Source of the DNA: Isochrysis galbana
Lineage: Eukaryota > Haptophyta > Isochrysidales > Isochrysidaceae
Assembly (NCBI GenBank): GCA_018136815.1
Contig: CM030940.1
Coordinates: 3,784,833 to 3,848,832 of the forward strand
DNA: 64,000 bases
Reading direction: 5' to 3'
In this document: positions 22,021-33,902 of the stretch, in pieces
How the letters are laid out: every line of letters starts with the position of its first letter
How positions within the stretch are numbered: position 1 is the stretch's first letter
Notes under the pieces: generated by a model
Told to the model about the DNA's origin: nothing
Seen by the model: only the letters and a program-made list of their open reading frames with translations
Databases searched by the model: none
Position numbers and translations under genes: made by a program

Positions 22021-22700
22021 TCTATAGCAACTATTGTTAAAACAGCATAGACAATAAATAGGGTGCCATGGAGCGCGCGCCGCTCCCCTCCTCGCCTGCG
22101 GCAAGCCATCAGGCATGCCAGGAGAGTGGGTGGTTCCTCCCCCATGGCGGGGGAGGAGTGGAGAGAGGGGGGGCCTCGTGCTCGTGCCCCGCCATGGGTG
22201 AACCAAGTATAAACTTAGTTGCCTGCCATGGGGGAGGAACCACCCACTCTCCTGGCACGCCTGATGGCTTGCCAGTTGCCAAGAGCACATAGCCCTGCTG
22301 ACTCAATCCTCTCCCTACGGGATCGCCTGACTCGCCCGCCCTGGCCCGTCGTGGCCAGCCCATCCCTCTGACCAGCCCCTCCTCCCCCTGGGCCCCCCTG
22401 TTCAGGACCCCTAGCCAGCTCTAGTCGACCCGCAGGGGCTCGGAGCGCTAGCGAGGGAGAGGCAGGAGGTGCCAGGGCCATGCCCGAGCCTCACCTGCCC
22501 CCTGAGCTGTGCTCCCAGGCCCCTGCAGGCCACCTAGGGACCTGAAGAGGGGCCGCAGGCGCGCGCCATGGGCCCCCGCCGCAGGGAAGAGAGGAGGAAA
22601 AGGGAAGAGGGAGGGGAGAGCTGTAGCACTAGCGCGCAGCTTTCTGTGACAGTCTACAGTCTTTGCTAGGTTTTGGGTTAAATTTATACAACCTTGCATA
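22020..22700 (-). repeat. GC-rich dispersed repeat, copy R1b
   Basis: Starts with caactattgttaaaac and ccatggagcgcgcgccgctc, the reverse complement of the right end of R1a (near 12560-12605) and of R1d (near 48800). It also contains the inverted motif aaccaagtataaacttagtt near 22201, seen in R1c and R1d. No protein recognised. Confidence 0.5.
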
Positions 22701-23272
22701 TGGTATATGGTGGTGTGGAAGTAAATAGCGTACGTCGTGGGCGCGGCCGTAGATTATCAAGAAGCTGTTTTACACAACCTTATTTATAGAGCACGATCAC
22801 TACGCAGACTGCAACAATCTGTGCAGACAAGTAGATACGAGAATCAAAATCCGCAGGAGCATCCAAGTTTGGGGCGTGGCACAAAAGGCCTAGCGTGTAC
22901 GACGCACTTTCTACTGCACAAAGATGCCTCGAATCATGCGGGAAGATGTAGTGAAGAATCGACGCGTCTCGCGGCGCCCAGATAAATGGGCAGCGGGAGA
23001 AAGGAGGCGGGATTCGAGTCGTGTGAATGGCACCATGCTACATCGCAAAGAACTCTGCGACAAAAGCTAAAAGATTTGCATGAGATGGGCGCCGCGCCTA
23101 GCAGCGGGTCAAGTTCTGTGTATCAGCCAGCCGAAGTCGGCCTAGGGGGTGGAGTGGTGGGGGGTGGGGGAACGTCCTCAGTGGTCGACGAACCGATACA
23201 GGGGGACATGCATCACAGGTCAACAGAAGGAAGAGCGTCGCCTTGGCTTCGCTCGATGTCGGCGCTAGAGCG
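22701..23272. other. Intergenic downstream of the ShKT gene
   Basis: Lies 3' of the minus-strand ShKT gene and includes its 3' UTR. Nothing else recognised. Confidence 0.4.
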
Positions 23273-24917
23273 TTAGACGTCGCACAAGCCGCAAGACCTA
23301 CTACACTTGACGTGCATGAATTTCGGGTTGAGCCGGCATTCATTGGCATTCGCCCACAACTCGCAGCGCTCGTCCTCATCGGCGCATGGCCCGGACTCCT
23401 TGACAGCGATCTCCCGCTGACCCGCTGTGGCGGCGACGGCATCTGACTCCTTGGGCGCTGGCTGTGCCGCGGCTAGGCGCGCAGCGGCAGTTGCCGCACG
23501 CTGCTCAGCAAGCTCAAGCTGCTGCTGACGAATCGCCGCAGCCTGCTCCTCGCGCGACATCGGCCGCGGCACTGCGCTCTCGAGCGCGGCTGCAAGCGAA
23601 GCTGGGGCCGATGCGGACATCTCCACAGCAACGGGGCACCGGCCGCAGGACCGCTTACACTGGCGGTGCATGAAGTGGGAGTTGCGCTCGCACTCTCCGG
23701 CTGCAGCCCACTTGTCGCATGAGCCGGCGGCGGCCATGTCCCTGCATGCCTCATGCTCCACCTCCTCGCTTGGGTCGTGGGCGCCGACAGTCGGGATGAC
23801 CTCTTCCTCCTCCTCCGCCTCGTCAAAGGCATGGGCGCCACCAAGGTAGCCTTCAACCCAGGGTGCGCCTGAGCCGCACACGCCACAAGACCAGCGGCAC
23901 TGCTTATGCATGAAGACCGGGTTGCGCTTGCACTCACCCGCAGAGGCCCATGTACGGCAATTGCTGCTGGCGTCGAGGCAGCCAGCCACCGCAGCAGTTG
24001 CGGCGTGCTCTTGCCGCGTCCGCTCCATCTTGGCTATCGCCTCAGAATGAGCGCGCGCAGAGTCCTCATCCTCGACGCTTACCACGCGATGAGCGGCAGC
24101 TAGCGGCTCTACGGCAAGCGGCTGAGGACCTGATGTCTGGTGGGGCTCGGTAATCGGAGCGGAAGCTGGCTCCTCATCAGCGTTTGCGACCTCTGTGAGG
24201 GGCTCATTGGCCATGGGCATGTCATCATCTGGATCCTCCTCAAGTACGACCGGCTCGGGAATAGTGCGCATTGGCGGCTCAGGGGTGGGGCTCGAGGAGG
24301 GCGTCATAGGCCGCGAGTCCTCGTCGCCTTCGCGCAGCTCAAGGCTAGTCTGGTACATCTCGCGGTGATGAGCCGGCTTGTCCTCTACGGAGAGGACCTC
24401 GTCTAGGGCCGCCTCTCGGCTCGTTAACCGATCGCTACTGGAGTAACCACCCAGCATCATGAGAAGAGCCACAGCACCAATCAGGGCAAAATACCTGCGG
24501 GTGGGCGAGTGGCAACCATGAGAGGGGCGCGACAGCGGAGCAGACGTGAAGGGGCGGTCGTCTACTGGCAGCAACTCAAGGGGGTCCGTCCATGCACCGC
24601 GAGGTGCAGCCGCCCAGCCAAGTGATCTCAGCTGCCCTGCCCAATCCCCGCCCCGTCTGCGCGCGCATCTAGCCCGCATATAGCGACGGCAAGAGAGAGC
24701 AAAGGGAGTGGGGAAGGGAGGAGTGGGGGCGAGGGGGTGGGGAGAGAGACGAGGGCGGGCAGCGAGCGCACTTGAGCTTTCCGCCAGACTTGGAAGCCTC
24801 CACGTGCCCAGAGCAGGTGGGGAGAAGGGGCGGGGATCTGGAGGGCGAGGCCCCCGATATCCTGGACGAGAGCATGCCCGAAAGGTTGCGTCGTGGCGCC
24901 AGCACCACCTCGTCCAT
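23273..24917 (-). CDS. Type II membrane protein with three ShKT domains
   Basis: Two exons, 24917..24772 and 24494..23273, joined in phase (donor AA|GTGCGC, acceptor CAG|G), giving 455 aa. The join turns the cytosolic segment GGKLK into the start of a single membrane anchor, YFALIGAVALLMMLGGY (residues 50-66). A long acidic, low-complexity stalk follows. Three six-cysteine ShKT domains lie at 221-255, 299-335 and 419-453; each carries an ECxxNPxFMHxxC-like core and a terminal SCGxC. ShKT domains are disulfide-rich binding modules, in algae often fused to prolyl 4-hydroxylases or proteases; no catalytic domain is present here. Likely a secretory-pathway or cell-surface protein; partner unknown. 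The ATG at 24917 fits because the frame then gives a short basic cytosolic tail. Confidence 0.85.
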
Positions 24918-25396
24918 GGTGTGTGGGGGAGCCGGAGAGAGGGGGGGGGGCGGGGGAAGGTGGGGCGGGGGGGAGGGTACGGAGCGACAGTTGCGTGGTG
25001 CTGTTTAGATATCAGTTGGCCGCGGGGGCGGGGGGCCGCGATGGTCGAGAGAAGAAGGAGAAGGGGCGCGGAGGCTTGGAATGTCCAGGCAATGGGGGAA
25101 GAAGAAGGCACGCCGCGCGCGAGAGAGCTCTTCGGTTAGGGATTGGGGGGGGGGGGGTGGAGCGGTTTGTGTTGTCCCCCGCTGGAAGGAAGGATTGTGT
25201 AGGGAAGGAGGAAGAACGAGGGGAGGGAGAGAGAGGGGGGGGGGGGGAAGAAGGAGAGCGCGCGAGAAGAGAGGGCGAGAGGAAAGCGTGGGGAGGGGAG
25301 GCAGACGCGCCGAGGAACGGGAGGAGAACGGACCAGGAGGGCGCGGGGGGGGGGGGGAGGAGGAGAGAGAGAGAGAGAGACGGAGAGAGAGAGAGA

Positions 25397-25434
<38 letters not shown>

Positions 25435-26460
25435 GAGAGAGAGAGAGAGCTCTGAGAGAGAGAGAGAGAGAGAGTAGACGGATCGGGGGGGGCGTGCACC
25501 AAAGACGGCGGCTGGCAAGCCGTATAAGAGGCGGCGGCAGAGGGACCCTCCCCGCCCCCCCCCCCCCCCCCCCCCCGCCCCCGCGCGCAGGCAGGGGGGG
25601 GGGGGGCGTGGTGAGGGCGGGCGGGCGGGCGGGCGTCCCGGCGGCGTCCGTTAGGGGCGGGGGATCTCTGGACGCGTCGCTCGGAGGGGCGGGCGGGGCG
25701 GCGGGCGGAGGGGAGGGGACGGCGGGGAAGGGGGAAGGAAGAAACTATTGTACTCGACTCGCCTTGTCTTCAGGGAGTCCCTCTGGGGTCCTTGGTGAGG
25801 ATCTCGCACCCAAAAGTCTTTCTCTCCCCCTTCTCTTCCTCTCACATCCCCTCCTCTCTCATCACTCACGTCTCACCCCGTCTCCAAGACGCGGCGATTA
25901 GAAATGAACAGGAGATTTGAAGTCCTCGTACATCGATTTGACGAGCTGTCTACGCGGGATCTAAGAGAGAGTCGAAACGGCGCGTCGGCCCAGCAGCCGC
26001 GGCGGGGGGGGGGGGCGGGGGGGGTTGTTCACCGGCAGGCAGGTGGAGCTCTCAAGAGGCGAATGGCGGAGCGGTCGGGAGCGAAAGAAAACCCCAACAG
26101 CGCAGAGAGAGAGAGAGAGAGAGAGAAATGGGAGCGGTCGTCGCTTCGCGAGGTCTTTCAAACCGGGAGATGGTCCGGTTTCGGACCTCTTGGAGACGGG
26201 GCCGGCCATCCATCCATCTGTTCAGCGGCCCGATGGTCGGCCTAAATAAAGCAGCGCGGTTGCACGGTTTCTGTCTGGAGTTTTGTTCCTAGTCCCCATG
26301 TGCCTTGGTGTACGCTTAATTAGGTGTCCTCCGATTTGCCCTTGACCAGACTTGCCCGCACGTTTTTTCGCAATTTAGGTAGATCTGAGCATGCTGACAA
26401 GTTAGTTGAGACCGAAGCAAGTAAGCGCAAGTTGGGTTAAATGTAGTGTCTCTATGTCTC
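24918..26460. other. Low-complexity region with (GA)n and G/C runs
   Basis: Upstream of the ShKT gene, so its promoter should lie here. Strongly purine-rich on the plus strand, with a GA microsatellite at about 25360-25475, G-runs near 25145 and 25230, and a C-run near 25555-25576. Open frames here encode only Arg/Glu or Ser/Leu repeats and are not credible genes. Confidence 0.6.
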
Positions 26461-26617
26461 TATCTATTAGAGTAAGTACGGCCGTACTACGGCTAGCGAG
26501 GACGCGAGGGCCGAGGGCAAAGAGGGCGAATGTAGGATGATGCGACGGTGACTAGTGACTAGCCTACAAGGAGGGGACATAGAAACGCAGACAACTTCTA
26601 AAACAAAAAGGTCGATC

Positions 26618-26799
26618 GCGGATGCGACAGGAGCCCTTCTGCTGCTGGGCAGGCGGCAGGCTACCGGTACCGGGAACATGAGTGAGAGAGATTCGTTTCT
26701 TTTATAAGAGATCCACCCATAGAGCGGAGCCCTCCTGCTGATGGGCAAGCTACCGGGAACATGAGTCATGAGTGAGAGAGATTTATTCATTTCTTTTGT
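26618..26799 (+). repeat. Tandem array, left part (~80-bp unit)
   Basis: About two units of a sequence containing agatccacccatagagcgg, agccctcctgctg, ctaccgggaacatgagtg and gagagattc. The same array continues at 30207-30375, so the DNA between was inserted into it. Units differ by short tandem duplications (catgagt doubled at 26760-26773; taccgg doubled at 26662-26673). Confidence 0.75.
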
Positions 26800-27041
26800 C
26801 CCTCCAAACACATGTCGCACATAACATCTATAAAGACGAAGACCTCACGGAACCCTACACACAGACTGCGCACAATACCTAGAGCACCTCCCCGAAATAT
26901 TTGATCATAAGGGGAGCAAAATACAAAAAACAGAATTCCTAGACTCGTGGGAACGAGTAGTGCAACATGTCTCGCACCTCCTGGCGAAAGCGAAAGAGAC
27001 CCCGCCCTCTGACCCGGCCCCCACCGAAGGGAACACGGAGA
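26800..27041 (+). mobile_element. LINE fragment (C-terminal third)
   Basis: Translated pieces match the intact LINE near residues 1590-1680: HNIYKDEDLTEPYTQ against HNVFKDSAFTTPYSK, and YLEHLPEIFDHKG plus TEFLDSWE against YLEHLPETFAHEG plus KEFLDSWD. The frame is broken. It ends exactly at a solo LTR. The array-derived 10-mer tttcttttgt precedes it (26790-26799) and recurs at 30207-30216. Confidence 0.75.
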
Positions 27042-27896
27042 TGTCGCATTCGCGAATCGACACTCGTTAGGCTTCGCTCTTCTCTTCGTCGTTCGGTATT
27101 TATCGGTTATCGTTATAATTCTCTCGTTCTCGTTCTCGGTCAAAAGCTTCGCTTGGATGCATGGGATCGTGGGTTGTGGAGCGCCCTCTCTCTTTCTCTC
27201 GAAAGAGAAGGGAAGTTTCCCCACCTTTCTTCCTCCCAGGCACCTCGCAAATAGGTTTAATTTGCTATCTCCCCTGCGTTTCTTTATCTGCTTCAGGGGG
27301 CAATTAGGTTTAATTTGCGACCTCTTCGTATCTCTCCCTGAGGCACATCGCACTCCTTTCGTCTTATTCGGTAGGTCTCTTGGAATCCTGCGCGGCAGGA
27401 TTGCCCCTCGTTTCCGTTATGGTGCGATTCCCCTTCCAGACGGGATCGCCGACAGATCGCCTTCTGATCGTCGTCCGTCGTTGTCTGGCCGGAGTGTTTG
27501 GGTTTGATTTCAGTCGAGTTATGTGAGAAAGTCGTGGGGCGAGAGTCGGGGTGTTTTCCTGGGTGTCTCTGTCCGTCGTCCTGTCGTCAGTCGTCATCCG
27601 TCGTCGCTCTCGCTCTCGTCGCTCTCGCTCTCGTAACACTCATACCCTACAGCCTCGCCTCGCCTCGCCAGCCCCTGCCATCACAGCCCTCCTCACACTC
27701 ACCCTCGCCTCTCGCCGCTCGTTTCATGTCGCTCTCGCCGCCGTCCTCGCCCTCGCCCAAGCCCGCCTGCCCGCCTTCCTCTGCTGACGGGCTTCAGCCC
27801 GTCAGCACCTCCGAACTCGTCTCCTCCGCCGCGCCTGCCGCCGGCATGGCCCCTTCCTCATTGCCCTCAGGCCCTATGGGCCATACCAATTCGTCA
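27042..27896 (+). repeat. Solo LTR, second copy
   Basis: Closely similar over its length to 16635-17497 (TGTCGCATTC...AATTCGTCA). It lies between two LINE fragments. No 5-bp direct repeat flanks it, unlike the first copy, so later rearrangement at one edge is likely. Confidence 0.75.
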
Positions 27897-28313
27897 GGTG
27901 TAGAATCTCTTCCGGTGCGTCCCGCGCTGGACGTCTCAATGGGAGCATCCGTGGGAGCAATACGCTACCGGCATTTTGGAAGCAAGCGCTCGATAACTTC
28001 AGACGAATCAAGTTCCTGAGGGAAACCAACACGAGGGAAGGGACTCTGGGATCCCCGATATGGTATGACTGTTTTCATAAAGCTCCGGCATTACATCACT
28101 CACATAGAGCTAAGTGGGAATCTCTACAAACGGTTATTGTGCATAATACGATTAACCCGGTCACGGGAGAAATATACACCACGGAAGACTGCGCGGCTTA
28201 CCTGCCGGAAGGAGAGAGATGGGTACGCCATAGGGGCAACTACATCTCGATAGGTCCATTCCTAAAGTCATGGGAGAAGATAGCCGAATGGTCTAGAGCA
28301 AGAATGGCGGATG
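27897..28313 (+). mobile_element. LINE fragment, second copy of overlapping region
   Basis: Encodes pieces such as LPAFWKQALDNFR and SPIWYDCFHKAP, then HNTINPVTGEIYTTEDCAAY and FLKSWEKI, matching LINE residues about 1535-1665. Because it overlaps the protein region of 26800-27041, the two cannot be one colinear copy. Broken frame. Ends at the fold-back element. Confidence 0.7.
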
Positions 28314-29711
28314 TGTCGCATTCATCCCAGATGATGCGATTTCCAGGCTCTTATTTCCAGGTCCTTCGCCGTGCGGCCACACGGTGAAGCTCAGGTACTT
28401 CTAGGTTGGTAGGGTTCGTCCCTAGCGATCTAGAATTCGAGTTCTCGTTTCGTTCCTTCTAGCCTGTCTGTCAGGTCTAGATTCCAGGTTTCCTCCTTTC
28501 GGGTAATCTTGACCCAAAGGAGCCAGGTCGCCTGTCACTCGCTGCGCGCTTGTCTCAGGCTCTCAGGTTACCTTGTGAAGGCTTGTTTAGCTTCTTGCAA
28601 GGCTTGTCGTTTCTTGTTGGGTTCCGGTTCTTTCTTGGGACTTGCTAACTTTTGTTGTCGTCCAGGCCTGTTCTTCATAGGTTCTGCTTGGCCTGGTTAG
28701 GGTTTCGTTGCCTTCCCGCGTTCGGCGTTTGGCGTTCGTCTTGGCGTTCGGAAACTTCCTCTCATATTCCCTAGGTCCGCTACCCTTGGCTTGTAGGTCC
28801 TTGCTTCTTTCTTCTCGGTCAAGGTTTTGGCGAGCGAGTCGGTTGCTCTAGCGGAGCGTGTCTCCGTTGTAACTTCCCACGTAGCGGAGAGTCCGAAGGG
28901 GAGCGTCCTGTCGCGCGACCACGGCGATCACTTTGGATACAGATCGCAACGAGATATCTTCACGACGGAGGAAATCTTGCCGTTGAGCGTGAACCTTCTA
29001 GACGCTTCTAACGAACAACCCTGAGTAGCAACCAAGGGGAAGAAACACCAAAGGGGCCAAGGGCTTGCATGTAGCTTGCATCAAGGGGAAAGATTCCCTC
29101 ACCTAGGAAGCGAACCTACACCGATCTCCAAGGGGAGATGGCAAATTAAACCTCAAATCTCGAGCGGATAGAGCAACCGACTCGCTCGCCAAACACCTTG
29201 ACCGAGAAGAAAGAAGCAAGGACCTACAAGCCAAGGGTAGCGGACCTAGGGAATGTGAGAGGAAGTTTCCGAACGCCAAGACGAACGCCAAACGCCGGAA
29301 GGCAACGAAACCCTAACCAAGCCAAGCGGAACCTACGAAGAACAGGCCTGGACGACAACGACAACGAAAGTGAAAGTGAGCAAGTCCCAAGCAAGAACCG
29401 GAACTCAACAAGAAACAACAAGCCTTGCAAGAAGCTAAACAAGCCTTCACAAGGTAACCTGAGAGCCTGAGACAAGCGCGCAGCGAGCAACAGGCGACCT
29501 GGCTCCTTTGGGTCAGGATTACCCGAAAGGAGGAAACCCGGAATCTAGACCTGACAGACAGGCTAGAAGGAACGAAACGAGAACTCGAATTCTAGATCGC
29601 TAGGGACGAACCCTACCAACCTAGATGTACCTGAGCTTCACCGTGTGGCCGCACGGCGAAGGACCTGGAAACAAGAGCCTGGAAATCGCATCATCTAGGA
29701 TGAATGCGACA
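28314..29711. mobile_element. Fold-back element with ~540-bp inverted arms
   Basis: The left arm (about 28314-28851) and right arm (about 29168-29711) are inverted copies that appear roughly 97% identical by eye. Tips read tgtcgcattcatc and its complement. The loop of about 316 bp contains a stretch (28855-28945) that recurs at 57192-57285. No transposase is encoded. No clear target duplication flanks it. A Foldback/MITE-like non-autonomous DNA element is the simplest reading; an inverted pair of one element is possible. Confidence 0.8.
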
Positions 29712-30206
29712 TTATTAGTAACGGCGAAGGTCGGTTTCTTTCAAAGGTTAAAAAAACAACGCGAGAACATGGGGCTACACGCCCCGAGCAACAAACATAT
29801 CCGCAAAATGATAAGCCCCCTGTATACTATAGACAAGGATTTCAACCTAGGAGTATCAGAAGACCTCTTGCAGGCGGCGAGAGGACTGGACATAAGAAAC
29901 ATCACCTAGGGTAGCCAAATCTTTTAATAGGAACCGCACCGGATACCAATGAGGACCTCACGCCATATTAATGAGGAAAAACCCGAGCCGAATCTGGATC
30001 AAGAGACGAGCCACAATCTCCCACCCCCTTCTCTCCAACTCCCGGCCGAAGCAGCGCGCGCGGCCTCCTTGGAACCAGCTTCTCCGCCAGAGAGGGAACT
30101 GGGGAAGGGGAAGGGGGTTGTTTATGGGTTAAGGTTGGGTAGTAGGGAGGTACACTAGCAAGCTGCCTCACGCCGTGTACGTAGCGGGAATTTTTAAGAA
30201 GATTTT
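29712..30206 (+). mobile_element. LINE 3' end fragment
   Basis: The C-terminal coding tail (PLYTIDKDFNLGVSEDLLQ, compare APVFIEDEKGRLQLSENTS in the intact LINE), then a 3' UTR ending tttttaagaag-a-T-run. It abuts the 10-bp duplication tttcttttgt and the resumed tandem array, so it is the true 3' end of the LINE insertion that opened the array. Confidence 0.75.
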
Positions 30207-30375
30207 TTTCTTTTGTAATTATAAGATATCCACCCATAGCCATATAGCCATAGATAGAAGCGGAGCCCTCCTGCTGTTGGGCGTTGGGCGGGCTACCGGG
30301 AACATGAGTGAGAGAGATTCGTTTCTTTTATAAGAGATCCACCCATAGAGCGGAGCCCTCCTGCTGCTGGGGGGG
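30207..30375 (+). repeat. Tandem array, right part
   Basis: Continues the ~80-bp unit of 26618-26799. It contains gttgggc doubled at 30276-30289 and an expanded catatagc stretch near 30233-30255 where other units have a single short form. Confidence 0.75.
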
Positions 30376-30608
30376 TGCCTGACGCCCCACCGGCCATTCG
30401 AATCCGGGGGCGAGGATCAGTAAAGAAGTCTGAGTAGTAGGGGGAAGGCGAGCGAGCGGCGCCGCTCTCCCTTCTCCCCTCCCTCCCTCTTTCTCTGCTC
30501 TCTCTCTTCTCTCTCTCTTCGCCTTTCTTCTCTCTCTTCTCCTCTGTTCCTCGTCTCCTCTCTCTCCTTCCCGTCTCCCTCTCTCTCTCCCCCCCCTCTC
30601 TTGGCCTC

Positions 30609-32869
30609 ATGGCGCCCCTCGCCCACGTCGGCGCCGTGGCCGGGGCGCGGCTGCTAGCTGTGGTGTGCTGCGCGGGCGGCGCCCGCGCGCTCGCTTCGCC
30701 CCGCCCGACCCTCGCGCCGCTCTCCGCCCCCTTCTGCCCTCCTCCCTTGCCTCTCAGCCCTCCGTCACTCCTCCACATCTCTTCCCCTCTCTCCTCCCCT
30801 CTCTCTTCCCCTCTCTCTCCGTCCCCCTCCCCAACACACTGCGCTCCGCGTCTCTCCGCGCCACCTCTCTCGACCAGCCGGCAAATCGGCACCAGCCGCG
30901 CCTCCTCTCTCCGCATGGCAGAGTCCGAGACCGCCGCCAATGAGGTTGAAGATGCGGTGCGTTCGCGAGCCCCTCGGCAGGGCACAGAAGCACCTCACAC
31001 CCAGCCCACGCGCGTGAGGCATGGCGCCGCACATGGCATTACACACACCACTGGATTCTGCTAGGAGAGGGCACGATGTGCAAGGCTGGGGAGCGGTCGA
31101 GCGCGATGCTTAGCACTATGTGGCTGCTCGGTACAGCGGCTGTGCGGAGGCGGGCCTTCTGCCCACACACTGTCTGGGCAGCTTCGCGCGTCCAGCGTTC
31201 GCCGCTGCCGCTCTCCTGCCGTCTGAGGTAAACACCTTGCCTTGACGCCTACCTCAGCCTTGTCTCAGGTCAAGTACGTCATCTTGGCGACCATCGCGTC
31301 CGTCGCCTTTGGCGCAGGCGTGTGGGCATTCCGTGGTGCCGAGGATGGCTTCGCTTGGTTTGCTGCCTATCTCCTCGAGGAATCGCTCTCTGTCGACAAT
31401 CTTTTCGTTTTCTCCCTCATATTTACGTACTTCCAGACGCCCACGATCGCACAGCCCAAGGTGCTACGGTATGGACTGCTGGCGGCCGTCGTGCTGCGCG
31501 CCATTTTCATCTTCGCTGGGTTGGCAGTGGTGCAGCGCTTCGAGATCGCGTTGCTGCCATGTGCCCTCATCCTCTTCTATTCAGCGTACGGCATCGTGGC
31601 GGGCAGTGACGAAGAGGAGGATCTGTCTCAGAACGCCATTGTGCAATTCACACGCAAGTGGGTGCTGCCCACTGTCGTCCTCGCAGCTTGGCCCTGCTGC
31701 AACTGGTGGAGTCGTGTACCAGCCTTTTTTAGGGAAGCTCCACCTACTGCTCCTTCGCCGGCAGAAGGGTGTGACTCCACTAGCCATCTCATCTCACCGT
31801 CCGCCTGGTGCCCCGATTAGGACCATTCCCTTCACGGACTGCTACGACTGCGACAACTTCTTCACGAAGGACGCCAATGGCAAATCCGTGGCGACGCCGC
31901 TGCTCCTTGCACTCATTTGCGTGGAGTTGTCCGATGTCGTGTTTGCAGTGGATTCGGTGTGCCCTTTTGCTGCAGCTGTGCGCCTTGGGGCTGCGTGTCA
32001 GCGGAAGGGGGACTTGGCAGTCGGACCGGCCTTGACCCTCCCACCCCTTACCCACCCGGCCCCGGTAGGTACCTGCGGTATTCGGCGTGACGACCGACCC
32101 ATTCATCGCCTTCACCTCCAACGCCTTTGCCATCTTGGGCTTGCGCCAGGTGGAGATCCGCTCGCGCGCATCGCGGTGTGGTACACTTCCGCACTTAGCC
32201 GGCCCCCTCTTCACGCACAGTGGCTCGTGCGCAGCTCTCGCCCGAGCGTACTTTCCAATTGCCGGACTGCTTCTCCTACAAGTGCCCAACCTTGACCCCG
32301 CAGTTGTACACACTAATTGCTGAGGCTGTTGAGTCGTTCGAGTATCTGAAGTACGGCGTTGCATTTGTCCTCGCCTTTATCGGCGCCAAACTGCTCGCAG
32401 GCGAGTTGCGCTCATCCATCGTGGTCTTGCGCGCATGCCTAACCTCTGAGCTGCGAGCAGCCAGGGAGCCCTGCTAGCCGCGTGGCCTTCGGTCGCAACT
32501 TTCTTCGCCACTCACATGCCTTGGATGCATGCACCTTCATCCCTTTCCGTGACAGCCTGCAATTCCTTTCCCCCCCTCGCGGTCGACCCGTGGGCGCTGT
32601 CTCTCCCTCTTGTGCAAGAAGCCCACCTCCCTTGACAATTAGGTTTTGCCGATGTTGAGGTGTCGACGGCCCTTTCTCTGGGTGTAGTTGTCACCTCGCT
32701 TGCAGGCGGTATCGGCGCGTCGCTCTTGCTACCGCAGCCTGAGGTTGCTGATTCTGACCTTGCCGACGGGGACTCGGTAAAGGGCGACACAGAGGGAGCG
32801 ACGGGGGCCTCAGATTCTGCGGCGCCTGTCGGTAAGGCCGAGGAAGGCCGGGGTGTGAGCAGCGACTGA
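30609..32869 (+). CDS. TerC/Alx-family integral membrane protein, probably plastid
   Basis: Six exons: 30609..30956, 31269..31657, 31821..31956, 32069..32149, 32304..32400, 32643..32869, giving 425 aa with every phase consistent. Joins restore family sequence: FTRK+TIPFTDCYDCDNFFT, FAVDS+VPAVFGVTTDPFIAFTSNAFAILGL, GLRQ+LYTLIAEAVESFEYLKYG. Family hallmarks are SLSVDNLFVF and ELSDVVFAVDS, whose membrane acidic residues suggest metal-ion transport (manganese or calcium in characterised relatives). The N-terminus (MAPLAHVGAVAGARLLAVVCCAGGARA) reads as a signal peptide followed by a Ser/Pro-rich transit region, so thylakoid or plastid envelope placement is inferred; the plant plastid homologue is needed for thylakoid membrane assembly. 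The fifth intron has a GC donor (CAG|GCGAGT). Confidence 0.92.
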
Positions 32870-33684
32870 ACATGTGCAAGCTCTACCTTGGGGAAATCGA
32901 AGGGGCCGCGTTCAAGCCCTGGTCTATTTGACCATGCGGCGACGGATGCAGATTAGCTTTTGCTGCCTTGCTGAGAGATTGGCGTTTCTTGCTCGAGACG
33001 GATTGCCGCTCCCGTCATGATCCTTCCCAGGCTCCAATGCTTCCGCCTCTTGATGTTGTGTAACGCGTAATTCGAGTAGGAAGCATTGAACGGCACTTGT
33101 CTAAACATGATGGCGTGATTGCCGCCGTTTGATGTTATGGCAACCTAGTGACGAGGATTCGCCTCTCAATACCGCACCGCTTGCTGCTCCCCTTATTTGA
33201 CCTCCCGTCTGGCTTTTGTTTCCTGTCTTCCCCATCCCTTTCTCTTTCTTGCCCCCCCCCCCCCCTTCCCCGCGCGGGCTGAGGAACAGTCCGAGTGAGG
33301 AGTCAGATGTTGACATCAAAACTACCGCACATCGAATCGCAGAACAGTATGAGCATTGTCCTCGTCTACTACGGGTTTATGTCCAACACGTGGATCACAT
33401 GGCCAATACACCATTCGCCTTTCGTATCTGCATTTGCTTGAGTAAAGGATGAGCATGATCATGATCGCACATCTTGATGATGCCTCGAATGAGGATAGTG
33501 CACACCTAGCCCTTGCACATGCGCAACATGGTCAAGATCCGAATGCATGGGTTTCCCAAATTGCATGTTGCATGTGCATGAAAACCAAGGAAACGAGGGG
33601 AGCGGGTAAGAGCGAGGGGTGAGCCGGTGAACGGATGCCGACTGGTGAGAGGAATTAAACACGTAGAGTAGCAGAAATACGGAT
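32870..33684. other. Intergenic, no recognised feature
   Basis: 3' of the TerC-type gene; includes its 3' UTR and a C-run near 33247-33261. No coding similarity seen. Confidence 0.45.
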
Positions 33685-33902
33685 CAAAAGGCCTACCCAA
33701 ACACCCAACCTCACACTCCGAACCAGGCCTTAGGTCTTAGGTAGCGTACCGAGGCCGGACCCCGGAAACCGAAGGAAAAGGAACGAAGGGGGGCAGGGAA
33801 CGAGGTGGAGGGAGGGAAGATAAGGGCGGTGTTAATTAGTGGCTGGAAGACCCAGGACTAGTAGGTGTGTAGCCCAGAATCTTCAGATGGTTTTTTTGTT
33901 TG
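33685..33902 (+). repeat. T-tailed short retroposon S2, plus orientation
   Basis: The body carries aaccaggcc, ggccggaccccggaaaccga, aggaacgaaggggggc and aagataagggcg. It ends gtgtagcccagaatcttcaga followed by a T-run. ttaggtc is doubled at 33731-33744 where the copy at 44655 has one unit. Confidence 0.7.

Noticed and set aside
25005-25518. Open frames of Ser/Leu or Arg/Glu repeats
   Set aside because: Shadows of the GA microsatellite; they have no domain and are open on both strands.
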